A stretch of DNA of 5,248 nucleotides from the NCBI GenBank assembly GCA_026414955.1, contig JAOAIA010000076.1:1-5248 (forward strand), written 5' to 3'. The notes under the pieces were generated by a model. That model did not search any database. It saw only the letters and a program-made list of their open reading frames with translations, and was not told the DNA's origin. This document shows, piece after piece, positions 1 to 5,248 of this stretch (the first letter of the stretch is position 1; every line of letters begins with the position of its first letter). The translations under genes and the position numbers were made by a program. The DNA comes from Candidatus Bipolaricaulota bacterium (lineage in GTDB: Bacteria > Bipolaricaulota > Bipolaricaulia > RBG-16-55-9 > DRXL01).

Positions 1-2
1 AC

Positions 3-1709
3 TCGACACCCGCGTACGATCCCGACACCAACGCGCTCTTTGTCGTCGCGGCCAACGGGACGCTCTACAAACTGAATTCCGCAACGGGGGCAACAGTGGG
101 ACAGTTCTCGTCGGGAAGCTCTAGCCCGCTGCCCTTGCCCCCAGCGGTCATCTCCGACCGGGTCTTCTTCTCGATGGGCACGCGCGTCTACGCGATCAAC
201 AAACACACGATGAGCCAGATCTGGTCGTACAACGCGAACGCCGCCGTGCACACGCCACCGGCGTACTCGCCGTCGCGCAATCGCGTCGTCGTCGCCACCG
301 AAGATTTATATGTACACGCGATCAACAACGCCACGGGCGCCCAAGCCTGGCGCGTCAAGCCCACGGTGCGCACCGGCGGCGACCCCGGGGACAACAACAC
401 GACGCTGGCCGAAGTCAAGAACGGCTGGCCGGTGATCGCCGAAGCCCACGGCTATGTCTTGATCAAGCTGCGCTTGGACTGGAACGCCCTCTGGGACGCT
501 AGCCCCTGGCCGGCCAACAACGCCGCGATGCGCAGCTACCTCCAGCAGAATCCCGAATATCAAGCGCTCTTCGTGCTTGATCTCGATGACGGCTCAGTGC
601 CCTTCATTGCCAACGTGGGGCATGGGGGCTTCGGTGACGGCGGGTATCTGCCGATGGGACCGCAGCCCGTCGTCAAGCGCTTTCCCAACGGCCAAGAAGT
701 CGTCTATACTGTCATTCGCGGCCGTGAGTGCGCTCCTAACGACCCAACTTGTGATGGCCGCTGGGATTCTCATCTCGGAGAGATGGTGCTCGACGACACG
801 ACCGTGCCGGGGTACTTGGCGGGCTACGTGCGCTTCATGCAGAACACCTTCTTCCCCACCGACGAGCAAGCCTATGTGAGCATGGCTGGAGACTATATCT
901 TCGGGGGCCACTGGGAGGCGGGCATCGCGCATCGCATCGTAGACAGATCGCCCGCGCGCGGCACGTTCGCCAATCCCATCGTCACGGAGAACCTGCCCCA
1001 TATTGCGACGTCGCAGGACGTGGACGTCTGCGGCACGGGCTTCAGCGCCACACACTACTGCGAGCAAGGGCTGATCAATACGCGCAACTGGCCCGGAGGA
1101 TTCTATATCTATTGGCAGCAGGGCGCCGTCTACGATCAGTACTGGAGCGAGTACGCGACGTGGGTCGTCAGCAACAATACGATCTATTTCGTGAGCACCG
1201 ATGGGGCGGTCGTCGCGTTGGAGAGCGCTGCGCCGGACCAGACGGGCGCGATCTTTCGCGTCGAGCGCACCACGGGGAACGTCTATGCCGATGGCCAATT
1301 CTACGCGGGTGGAGCCGACGTCGCGGAGCACATTCGCGTCAGCGAACCCGTCGATCCCGGCGACGTCGTCGAGCTTGATCCCGATCGGCCGGGGGCTTAT
1401 CGCAAGAGCCGTCGGGCGTATTCGCCGTTGGCGGCCGGTGTCATTTCGTCCGCGCCGGGGGTTATCATCGGAGCCAAGGGCGTCGAGATGCTCTGGTCTC
1501 CAACGCTGGCGCTCGCTGGCGTGGTGCCGGTCAAAGCTACGACCGAGAACGGCCCCATCCGCCCCGGCGATCTCTTGACCACGTCATCGCTTATAGGACA
1601 CGCCATGCGCTGCGCCTCTCCGCGCCATTGCGAGGGCGCGCTCATCGGCAAAGCCCTAGGAGCGTTAGAATCGGGTACTGGGGTTGTGCTCATGCTCGTC
1701 ATGCGCTAG
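3..1709 (+). CDS. PQQ-like beta-propeller protein with fibre-type C-terminal domain (5' end outside window)
   Basis: The frame is open from the first bases, so the gene begins upstream; a GTG at 96 falls inside a propeller repeat and is not the start. At least 568 residues are visible. Three PQQ-type blades are seen: one ending LYKLNSATG (about 63-89), one with VYAINKHT ending in IWSY (156-230), and one with VHAINNATG ending in AWRV (285-356). A further blade-like strand, IYFVSTDGAVVAL, lies at about 1182-1220. The stretch between holds unassigned aromatic- and glycine-rich sequence. From about 1275 a separate domain begins with GNVYADGQFYAGGADVAE and includes ENGPIRPGDLL (1545-1577) and GHAMR. 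I recall this domain at the C-terminus of many bacterial surface or fibre-like proteins. All six cysteines form local pairs (codons at 729/750, 1029/1059, 1611/1629), which fits disulfides in an exported protein. The signal peptide would lie outside the window. Function is unknown; a PQQ dehydrogenase is possible but no active site was recognised. Confidence 0.85.
   Translation, partial: STPAYDPDTNALFVVAANGTLYKLNSATGATVGQFSSGSSSPLPLPPAVISDRVFFSMGTRVYAINKHTMSQIWSYNANAAVHTPPAYSPSRNRVVVATEDLYVHAINNATGAQAWRVKPTVRTGGDPGDNNTTLAEVKNGWPVIAEAHGYVLIKLRLDWNALWDASPWPANNAAMRSYLQQNPEYQALFVLDLDDGSVPFIANVGHGGFGDGGYLPMGPQPVVKRFPNGQEVVYTVIRGRECAPNDPTCDGRWDSHLGEMVLDDTTVPGYLAGYVRFMQNTFFPTDEQAYVSMAGDYIFGGHWEAGIAHRIVDRSPARGTFANPIVTENLPHIATSQDVDVCGTGFSATHYCEQGLINTRNWPGGFYIYWQQGAVYDQYWSEYATWVVSNNTIYFVSTDGAVVALESAAPDQTGAIFRVERTTGNVYADGQFYAGGADVAEHIRVSEPVDPGDVVELDPDRPGAYRKSRRAYSPLAAGVISSAPGVIIGAKGVEMLWSPTLALAGVVPVKATTENGPIRPGDLLTTSSLIGHAMRCASPRHCEGALIGKALGALESGTGVVLMLVMR
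1275..1706 (+). other. C-terminal fibre-type domain of the propeller protein
   Basis: About 144 residues, distinct from the propeller. Its landmarks are GNVYADG, GGADVAEHI, a PGDVVELDP turn, RAYSPLAAGVISSAPGV, VPVKATTENGPIRPGDLL, GHAMR, IGKALGALESGTGVV, and a hydrophobic end. This order of motifs recurs at the C-terminus of otherwise unrelated bacterial surface proteins. It may be distantly related to autoproteolytic or chaperone domains of tail fibres (Peptidase_G2-like), but that link is from memory and untested. The Cys-x5-Cys pair between GHAMR and IGKAL looks like a small insertion in this copy. Confidence 0.6.
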
Positions 1710-1729
1710 AGTATAAGCATAGCAGAAGT

Positions 1730-1736
1730 AGGAGGG
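1730..1736 (+). promoter_or_regulatory. Shine-Dalgarno site AGGAGGG for the small secreted protein
   Basis: AGGAGGG lies six bases before the ATG at 1743, in the 33-base gap after the propeller gene. It is a near-perfect anti-16S match at good spacing. It fixes the start codon and implies strong translation initiation independent of the gene before it. Confidence 0.85.
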
Positions 1737-1742
1737 TCGAGA

Positions 1743-2489
1743 ATGCGCATCGTCGTGTTCGCGATGAGTTTAGTTCTCTTGGTATCGTTCACGGCTGTAG
1801 TACAGCCGGTAGACATCTCTGGGGTCTGGGCGCAGTTGGTCGTCAGCTCGCAGTTGAGCGACGTGCCCTTTGCCGGGCGCGTGCGCCAGCAGACGATCTC
1901 GGTCCAGCGGGTCAGTATCAAACAAGACGGCAGCACGGTGACGCTCGAAACGCAGACGTGTGCTTTGGAATTCGACAGCGGAACTCCACTCGTGCAGCTC
2001 CGGTTTCCCGAAAAGTTCGTTAATGCACTAGGAGTAGATATCAAGACAGCACGATTCGATCCCGGCACGCTGAACTTTGTGCAGCCGCGCACGACGTACT
2101 TACGGGGTGTGCGCTTGCAAGACCCCGTCAGAGACCCTCTGCCCACCGACCCCAAAGACCCGCGCATCTTCGATCAAGACGGCGACGGCAACCCCGGCAT
2201 GACCTTGCAGATCACGGTCGTCGGGGTACTCAACGGCGAGATCTACGTCATCCAACGAGATTGGAATATTCTGCGCGGGCGGCTCACGTCGAGTATGACC
2301 CTCGATGGTCTTGTGGAGTGGGGATCGGAGCAGGTGATCATTGGCGCGACCAATCCGATCTTTCTCAATCCCAATCCAACGTTTCCCGATCCCAATCCCA
2401 ATAACAGCTTCTTTCGCTCAACGCGAGTTAGTAACGAAACGTCGTGTGAACAGATCCGTGCGCAACGCGATCAGCTCTTTAGGCGATAG
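1743..2489 (+). CDS. Small secreted protein with DQDGDG loop, function unknown
   Basis: Encodes 248 residues. The ATG has a strong Shine-Dalgarno. Residues 1-20 are a typical signal peptide: Arg2, then a hydrophobic core to about Val20. The mature part opens with DISGVW, like the first strand of lipocalin-like or other small beta-barrel folds. Alternating hydrophobic segments follow, suggesting mostly beta structure. Residues 144-149 read DQDGDG followed by NPG, an acidic loop of the EF-hand/thrombospondin-3 calcium type, but only one copy is present. Residues 209-221 are a short Asn/Pro-rich stretch made by a CCCAATCC-like repeat. Only two cysteines are present (73 and 235), so one disulfide is plausible. 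There is no LPxTG motif, lipobox or transmembrane helix after the signal. It follows the propeller gene by 33 bases and is probably co-transcribed with it. It resembles uncharacterised secreted proteins I associate with myxobacteria-like genomes; I cannot name a family. Confidence 0.85.
   Translation: MRIVVFAMSLVLLVSFTAVVQPVDISGVWAQLVVSSQLSDVPFAGRVRQQTISVQRVSIKQDGSTVTLETQTCALEFDSGTPLVQLRFPEKFVNALGVDIKTARFDPGTLNFVQPRTTYLRGVRLQDPVRDPLPTDPKDPRIFDQDGDGNPGMTLQITVVGVLNGEIYVIQRDWNILRGRLTSSMTLDGLVEWGSEQVIIGATNPIFLNPNPTFPDPNPNNSFFRSTRVSNETSCEQIRAQRDQLFRR
1792..1808. repeat. 17-base near-palindrome inside the signal-peptide coding region
   Basis: CGGCTGTA and TACAGCCG flank a single central G. In RNA this would fold as a six-pair CGGCTG/CAGCCG stem with a TAGTA loop, about 50 bases after the start codon. 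It may be chance, a local mRNA structure slowing translation during export, or a protein-binding site. No second copy was seen. Confidence 0.4.
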
Positions 2490-2645
2490 CGTATTCGATT
2501 TTCACGAGTTTGCTGAGAGTGGACTGCCATGGCAGGGCTGTTGGCAACTGGTGATGGGGGCAGAGCCTACTGCTAGCCCGAAAGTCCGTCTAACTTTTAC
2601 TCAAAGAGCATAACTGCTCTCTGAAGATGACGTTAGTCAAAAAAA
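2490..2645. other. Convergent intergenic region
   Basis: These 156 bases separate the two converging gene pairs. An open frame crosses the left part to a stop at 2613, but it is the out-of-frame continuation of a shadow of the secreted-protein gene and has no ribosome site. CTGCCATGGCAG (2524-2535) is a 12-base palindrome, expected about once by chance in a window this size. The right part is more AT-rich and contains the hairpin listed separately. I recognise no RNA gene or riboswitch. Confidence 0.6.
2605..2620 (-). terminator. Weak candidate terminator hairpin downstream of the lon-like gene
   Basis: On the minus strand AGAGCA-GTTA-TGCTCT forms a six-pair stem with a four-base loop, 25 bases past the TAA of the lon-like gene. 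It is followed only by TTGAG, not a proper U-tract. A run of seven T lies just after the stop codon, but upstream of the hairpin. CTAAC (2590-2594) and GTTAG (2632-2636) could add a weak outer stem. Position suits a terminator; strength does not. Confidence 0.3.
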
Positions 2646-5060
2646 TTATTTTACTGCCCGTCGCGCGCGGCGCGGCTTCTTCGTATCTTCGGAGATCTCT
2701 TTCAAACACTCGGCGAACTCACGCAGTCTCTTATCTACTAAATAGTTGATCGTCCCCTCAGGGAACTTGCCGTCGCGCCCGCGCTCCCCCGCCGGCACTC
2801 CTGTCAAAATCTCTATACCCTCGTCTATTGTGTCCACCGCCCAGATGTGAAATTTTTTCGCCCTCACCGCTTCGACAATATCTTCGCGCAACATCAAGTT
2901 CTGCGCGTTGCTCTTGGGGATGAGCACCCCTTGCTCGCCCGTCAGACCCTTCGCTTTACACACCTCGAAAAACCCCTCGATCTTCTCGTTGACCCCGCCA
3001 ATCGCTTGGACTTCCCCGTGCTGATTGACCGACCCCGTCACGGCGATCCCTTGCTTGATCGGCACCCCCGACAGCGCCGAGAGCAACGCATACAGCTCGG
3101 TCGAAGAAGCGCTATCGCCCTCGACCCCCTCGTAGCTCTGCTCGAAGACCAATTTCGCTGAGAGCGTCAAGGGCTTGTCTTGCGCGTATCTTTGCGCCAA
3201 GTACCCGCTCAAGATTAGAACACCCTTGGAGTGAATGGGGCCGCCCAGCTCGACCTCTCTTTCGATGTCTATGATGCCCTCGCGCCCCGGCGCAACGCTC
3301 GCTGTAATCCGGCTGGGCTTGCCAAACGTATAATCCCCCAGATGAATGATCGAAAGCCCGTTCACTTGCCCCGTAGCTGTGCCCTCGGTATCAATGAGCA
3401 GCGTGCCCCGCGCGATCATCTCTTGGATGCGCTCTTGGATGAGATTGGAACGATAGACTTTCTCTTCTAATGCCCTCTGCACGTGGCGCGCGCTGATGCG
3501 CGATGCGTTCTCTCGCAACGCCCAATAGTTCGCTTCGCGAATGACGTCGGCGATGGCGCCAAAGTGCGTCGAGAGTTTTTTCTGGTCTTCGGCCAAGCGC
3601 GCCGCGTGCTCCAAGAGCTTGGCGACCGCCGAACTGTCCAAGTGCTTTAAGCGCTCTTTCTGGCAGAACGTACAGAGAAACTTCAGAAAATCTTGAATGC
3701 TCTCTGGTGAACTGTCCATGCGCGTATCGAAGTCGGCTTTGACTTTGAAGAGCTCAGGGAACTCTTCGTCAAAAGCGTGTAGCAGATAGTAATAGATCGG
3801 GGGCCCCACAAGCACGACTTTGACGTCGAGGGGGATGGGCTGCGGGCGCAGGCTCTTCGTCGCAATGAAGCCCAACCGCTCGCCAAGTTCTTCGATAAAA
3901 ATCTCGCGGCTGCGCAGGGCGCGCTTCAGCCCGTCCCAGCTCAGCAAGTTTCTGAGAACATCTTCGATGGGCAGGACTAAGTAGCCGCCGTTGGCGCGGT
4001 GGAGCGAGCCGGCTTTGATCATCGTGAAGTCTGTGTAGAGCGCGCCGAACTGCGTCTCTTTCTCGATGCGCCCGAAGAGATGATGATAAACAGGGTTGAG
4101 CTCGACGACCACCGGCGCGCCCTGCTGCTTGCTATTCTCTACAAGAACGTTCACCGAGTATTTGCGAAAGGGCAGCTCTCTGGCCCACGCAGGAACGTCG
4201 CCCTCGGATTTCTGCTCGCCCTTGAACGGCTCGATGTTCTCCAAAATATCTTTCTGCACGGCGTTGAGATAGTCCAGCACGTCGGGAAGCTCTCGGTACT
4301 TTTCGCGCAGATCGTCCATCAAGCCGCCGACCATGTAGAGCGCGACTTGTCTATCGAGTTCGTGGAGCCTCTCTTGTGCTGTCTTTTCCAAAGTACGGAT
4401 CTCTTTCATCGCAATTTTGAGGTCTTCTTGGAGGGCGTCGCGGCGGCGCTGGATGTCTTCTTTGGCAGCTTGGGGGAGGGCTTGGAACTCAGCATCGCTC
4501 AAAGGGCGCCCGCCGAGCACCGGGAGAATGAGAATCCCAAATGGTGCGGCTTGCAGCATAAAGCCCGCTTGAGCTGCGCGCTCCTGTACGCGATTAATAA
4601 CAGCTTCGCGCTGCTTATTAAAAGCTTTCATGATCTCGTCGCGCTGAGCGTTGTACTCCTCGCTCTCAAAGACTTTGGGCAGCTCGCGCCGCACGTGATC
4701 AATGAGGCTCTTCATGTCTTGGGCAAACTGAGCTCCCCAGCCGGTGGGCAGGCGCAACGCCTTGGGCTGATAGGGATCGTCAAAATTATTCACATAGCAC
4801 CAGTCGGGAGGCGTCTCTTTCTGTCGTGCGAGTTCTTCGAGAAAAGATTTGACGGCAGTCATCTTGCCGATGCCCGGCGGGCCAGCCACGTAGATATTAA
4901 ACCCCAACTCTTGAATCCCCAAGCCAAATTGCAACGCCGACACGGCGCGCTTCTGCCCGATGATCCCCTCCAACGGGGGGATCTTCTCCGTAGATTCGAT
5001 CCCAAGCTCTTTAGGATCGAAGGTGCGACGCAACTGCTCTGGAGCCAGTTCGTGAGTCAT
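2646..5060 (-). CDS. Lon-like (LonB/LonC-type) protease with AAA_32 N-terminal region
   Basis: Encodes 804 residues from the preferred ATG, a normal length for this family. It is a probably cytoplasmic serine protease related to Lon. Order: family-typical N-terminus (EQLRRTFDPKELG); IIGQKRAVSAL before a P-loop at 60-68 (GPPGIGKMT); DWCYVNNFDDPY at about 86-97; a long charged helical, probably coiled-coil insertion (about 135-277); LHRANGGYLVLPIED at 353-367, the Walker B region; a sensor-like strand ending FPELFKVKADFD near 445; then a Lon protease domain (about 563-753). The dyad is Ser650 in GVEGDSASS and Lys693 in GGVNEKIEG. The GDSAS form matches LonB-type rather than classical LonA (GPSAG). 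The N-terminal LonA substrate domain is absent and the C-tail is basic. Met67 replaces the usual Thr/Ser of Walker A, and Pro364 sits where Walker B Asp is expected, so ATP use is uncertain. A GTG at 5129 could add 23 residues but is disfavoured because it overlaps the upstream gene by 62 bases. Confidence 0.92.
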   Translation of the reverse strand: MTHELAPEQLRRTFDPKELGIESTEKIPPLEGIIGQKRAVSALQFGLGIQELGFNIYVAGPPGIGKMTAVKSFLEELARQKETPPDWCYVNNFDDPYQPKALRLPTGWGAQFAQDMKSLIDHVRRELPKVFESEEYNAQRDEIMKAFNKQREAVINRVQERAAQAGFMLQAAPFGILILPVLGGRPLSDAEFQALPQAAKEDIQRRRDALQEDLKIAMKEIRTLEKTAQERLHELDRQVALYMVGGLMDDLREKYRELPDVLDYLNAVQKDILENIEPFKGEQKSEGDVPAWARELPFRKYSVNVLVENSKQQGAPVVVELNPVYHHLFGRIEKETQFGALYTDFTMIKAGSLHRANGGYLVLPIEDVLRNLLSWDGLKRALRSREIFIEELGERLGFIATKSLRPQPIPLDVKVVLVGPPIYYYLLHAFDEEFPELFKVKADFDTRMDSSPESIQDFLKFLCTFCQKERLKHLDSSAVAKLLEHAARLAEDQKKLSTHFGAIADVIREANYWALRENASRISARHVQRALEEKVYRSNLIQERIQEMIARGTLLIDTEGTATGQVNGLSIIHLGDYTFGKPSRITASVAPGREGIIDIEREVELGGPIHSKGVLILSGYLAQRYAQDKPLTLSAKLVFEQSYEGVEGDSASSTELYALLSALSGVPIKQGIAVTGSVNQHGEVQAIGGVNEKIEGFFEVCKAKGLTGEQGVLIPKSNAQNLMLREDIVEAVRAKKFHIWAVDTIDEGIEILTGVPAGERGRDGKFPEGTINYLVDKRLREFAECLKEISEDTKKPRRARRAVK

Positions 5061-5067
5061 TCTGGGG

Positions 5068-5248
5068 TCACTCTCCTTCACGGCGCGAGCCTCTCTCCCT
5101 ATAGCGCGGAATGGGAAGATATTCGACACCGACTTGATGGCGCACCGGCTGTGGATAGAGCGCCATCAAGTGCAAGAACTCTTTGGGAATCTCGCTGCGC
5201 ACGTGCAATCCAAGTTCTTTGGCTTTCTCGTAGGTGATGGGATAATCA
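5068..5248 (-). CDS. C-terminal end of a ClpP-class 'serine dehydrogenase proteinase' (SDH_sah) family protein, 5' end outside window
   Basis: Only the last 59 codons are in the window, reading leftwards from 5247 to a TGA at 5068-5070. They begin DYPITYEKAKELGLHV, continue with PKEFLHLMALYPQPVRHQVG, and end VEYLPIPRYRERGSRREGE. The pattern DYPIT-x-E-x-A-x-x-LGL-V, then LM-x-LYPQP, then VEY-x-P-x-P is what I recall from the C-terminus of the SDH_sah family (Pfam PF01972). These are roughly 280-residue, often membrane-anchored relatives of ClpP and signal peptide peptidase. The catalytic residues and any N-terminal membrane helix lie outside the window, so activity cannot be judged. The stop is seven bases before the ATG of the lon-like gene and carries its ribosome site, so the two are almost certainly one transcription unit. 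The assignment rests on a short tail and on memory of the family. Confidence 0.75.
   Translation of the reverse strand, partial: DYPITYEKAKELGLHVRSEIPKEFLHLMALYPQPVRHQVGVEYLPIPRYRERGSRREGE
5071..5078 (-). promoter_or_regulatory. Shine-Dalgarno AAGGAGAG deciding the lon-like start
   Basis: On the minus strand AAGGAGAG lies 10 bases (12 from the AAGGAG core) before the ATG at 5060. It sits inside the last codons (Glu-Gly-Glu) of the upstream gene, whose TGA is at 5068-5070. No comparable site precedes the GTG at 5129. Stop, ribosome site and start in under 25 bases suggest translational coupling. Confidence 0.8.
5132..5171 (-). repeat. Perfect 12-bp inverted repeat (mRNA stem-loop) ahead of the lon-like gene
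   Basis: ACTTGATGGCGC (5132-5143) and GCGCCATCAAGT (5160-5171) are exact reverse complements separated by 16 bases. The structure lies in the coding sequence of the upstream protease, on the shared mRNA, ending about 54 bases before the Shine-Dalgarno of the lon-like gene. It has seven G/C pairs of twelve and no T-run follows, so it is not a standard terminator. It could influence coupling, mRNA processing or stability, or be a by-product of codon choice. Confidence 0.65.

Noticed and set aside
96..98. GTG as the start of the propeller gene
   Set aside because: The same frame is open to the window edge and encodes another propeller blade before this codon, so the real start is upstream.
594..1331. 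Open frame of 245 codons on the minus strand opposite the propeller gene
   Set aside because: The translation is rich in Arg, Ala, Val and Asp with no recognisable motif, and the plus-strand frame is clearly coding. It is a codon-bias shadow.
2365..2403. CCCAATCC-like short repeats as a possible tandem repeat or CRISPR-like array
   Set aside because: It is a few imperfect copies encoding an Asn/Pro-rich stretch within a continuous reading frame, with no regular spacers.
2524..2594. Possible structured RNA or riboswitch in the intergenic region (CTGCCATGGCAG palindrome, GGGCT/AGCCC pairing)
   Set aside because: Compared mentally with fluoride, cobalamin, c-di-GMP and RNase P motifs, no conserved core matched. 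The region lies between converging gene ends, not upstream of a gene. A 12-base palindrome is expected about once by chance.
2341..2613. Plus-strand frame running past the end of the secreted-protein gene, considered as a small gene or frameshifted tail
   Set aside because: It starts out of frame inside the secreted-protein gene and has no ribosome site. The secreted protein already ends plausibly at 2489, and the tail shows no conserved features.
3999..5237. Long open frame (412 codons) on the plus strand opposite the lon-like gene
   Set aside because: It lies antisense to a clearly conserved protease and its coupled neighbour. The translation shows no domain and no ribosome site was seen. 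Long antisense frames are common opposite GC-rich genes.

Overview
The window is 5,248 bases of GC-rich bacterial DNA. Shine-Dalgarno sequences, tight gene spacing, a signal-peptide gene and a Lon-family protease of a type found in bacteria all support this. Nothing fixes the lineage. The sequences look most like environmental, deep-branching or myxobacteria-like genomes, but that is only an impression. There are four protein genes in two convergent pairs. I see no tRNA, rRNA, CRISPR array, insertion sequence or phage gene.

Left pair, plus strand (1-2489). The first gene enters from the left edge and ends at 1709. It encodes a probably exported PQQ-like beta-propeller protein with a distinct C-terminal domain of the kind found at the ends of many surface and fibre-like proteins. 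After 33 bases and a near-perfect Shine-Dalgarno comes a small secreted protein of 248 residues with a signal peptide and one acidic DQDGDG loop. The two are probably co-transcribed and both look extracytoplasmic. Neither can be given a biochemical function from sequence alone.

Middle (2490-2645). A 156-base convergent intergenic region holds a small hairpin and no convincing gene.

Right pair, minus strand (2646-5248). The upstream gene enters from the right edge. Only its last 59 codons are visible, but they read like the C-terminus of a ClpP-class 'serine dehydrogenase proteinase' (SDH_sah) family protein. Seven bases after its stop is the preferred ATG of an 804-residue Lon-like protease with an AAA_32-type N-terminal region. 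The Shine-Dalgarno for this ATG lies inside the last codons of the upstream gene. The Lon-like protein keeps the Ser-Lys protease dyad, but its Walker A and B motifs deviate from consensus. Two putative proteases therefore appear to be made from one mRNA, and a perfect 12-bp stem-loop lies in that mRNA just ahead of the lon-like gene.

The most useful points are the hidden partial protease gene and the start correction it forces, the deviant ATPase motifs, the intra-operon hairpin, and the propeller/C-terminal-domain fusion with three local cysteine pairs. I did not find a clearly new multi-gene system.
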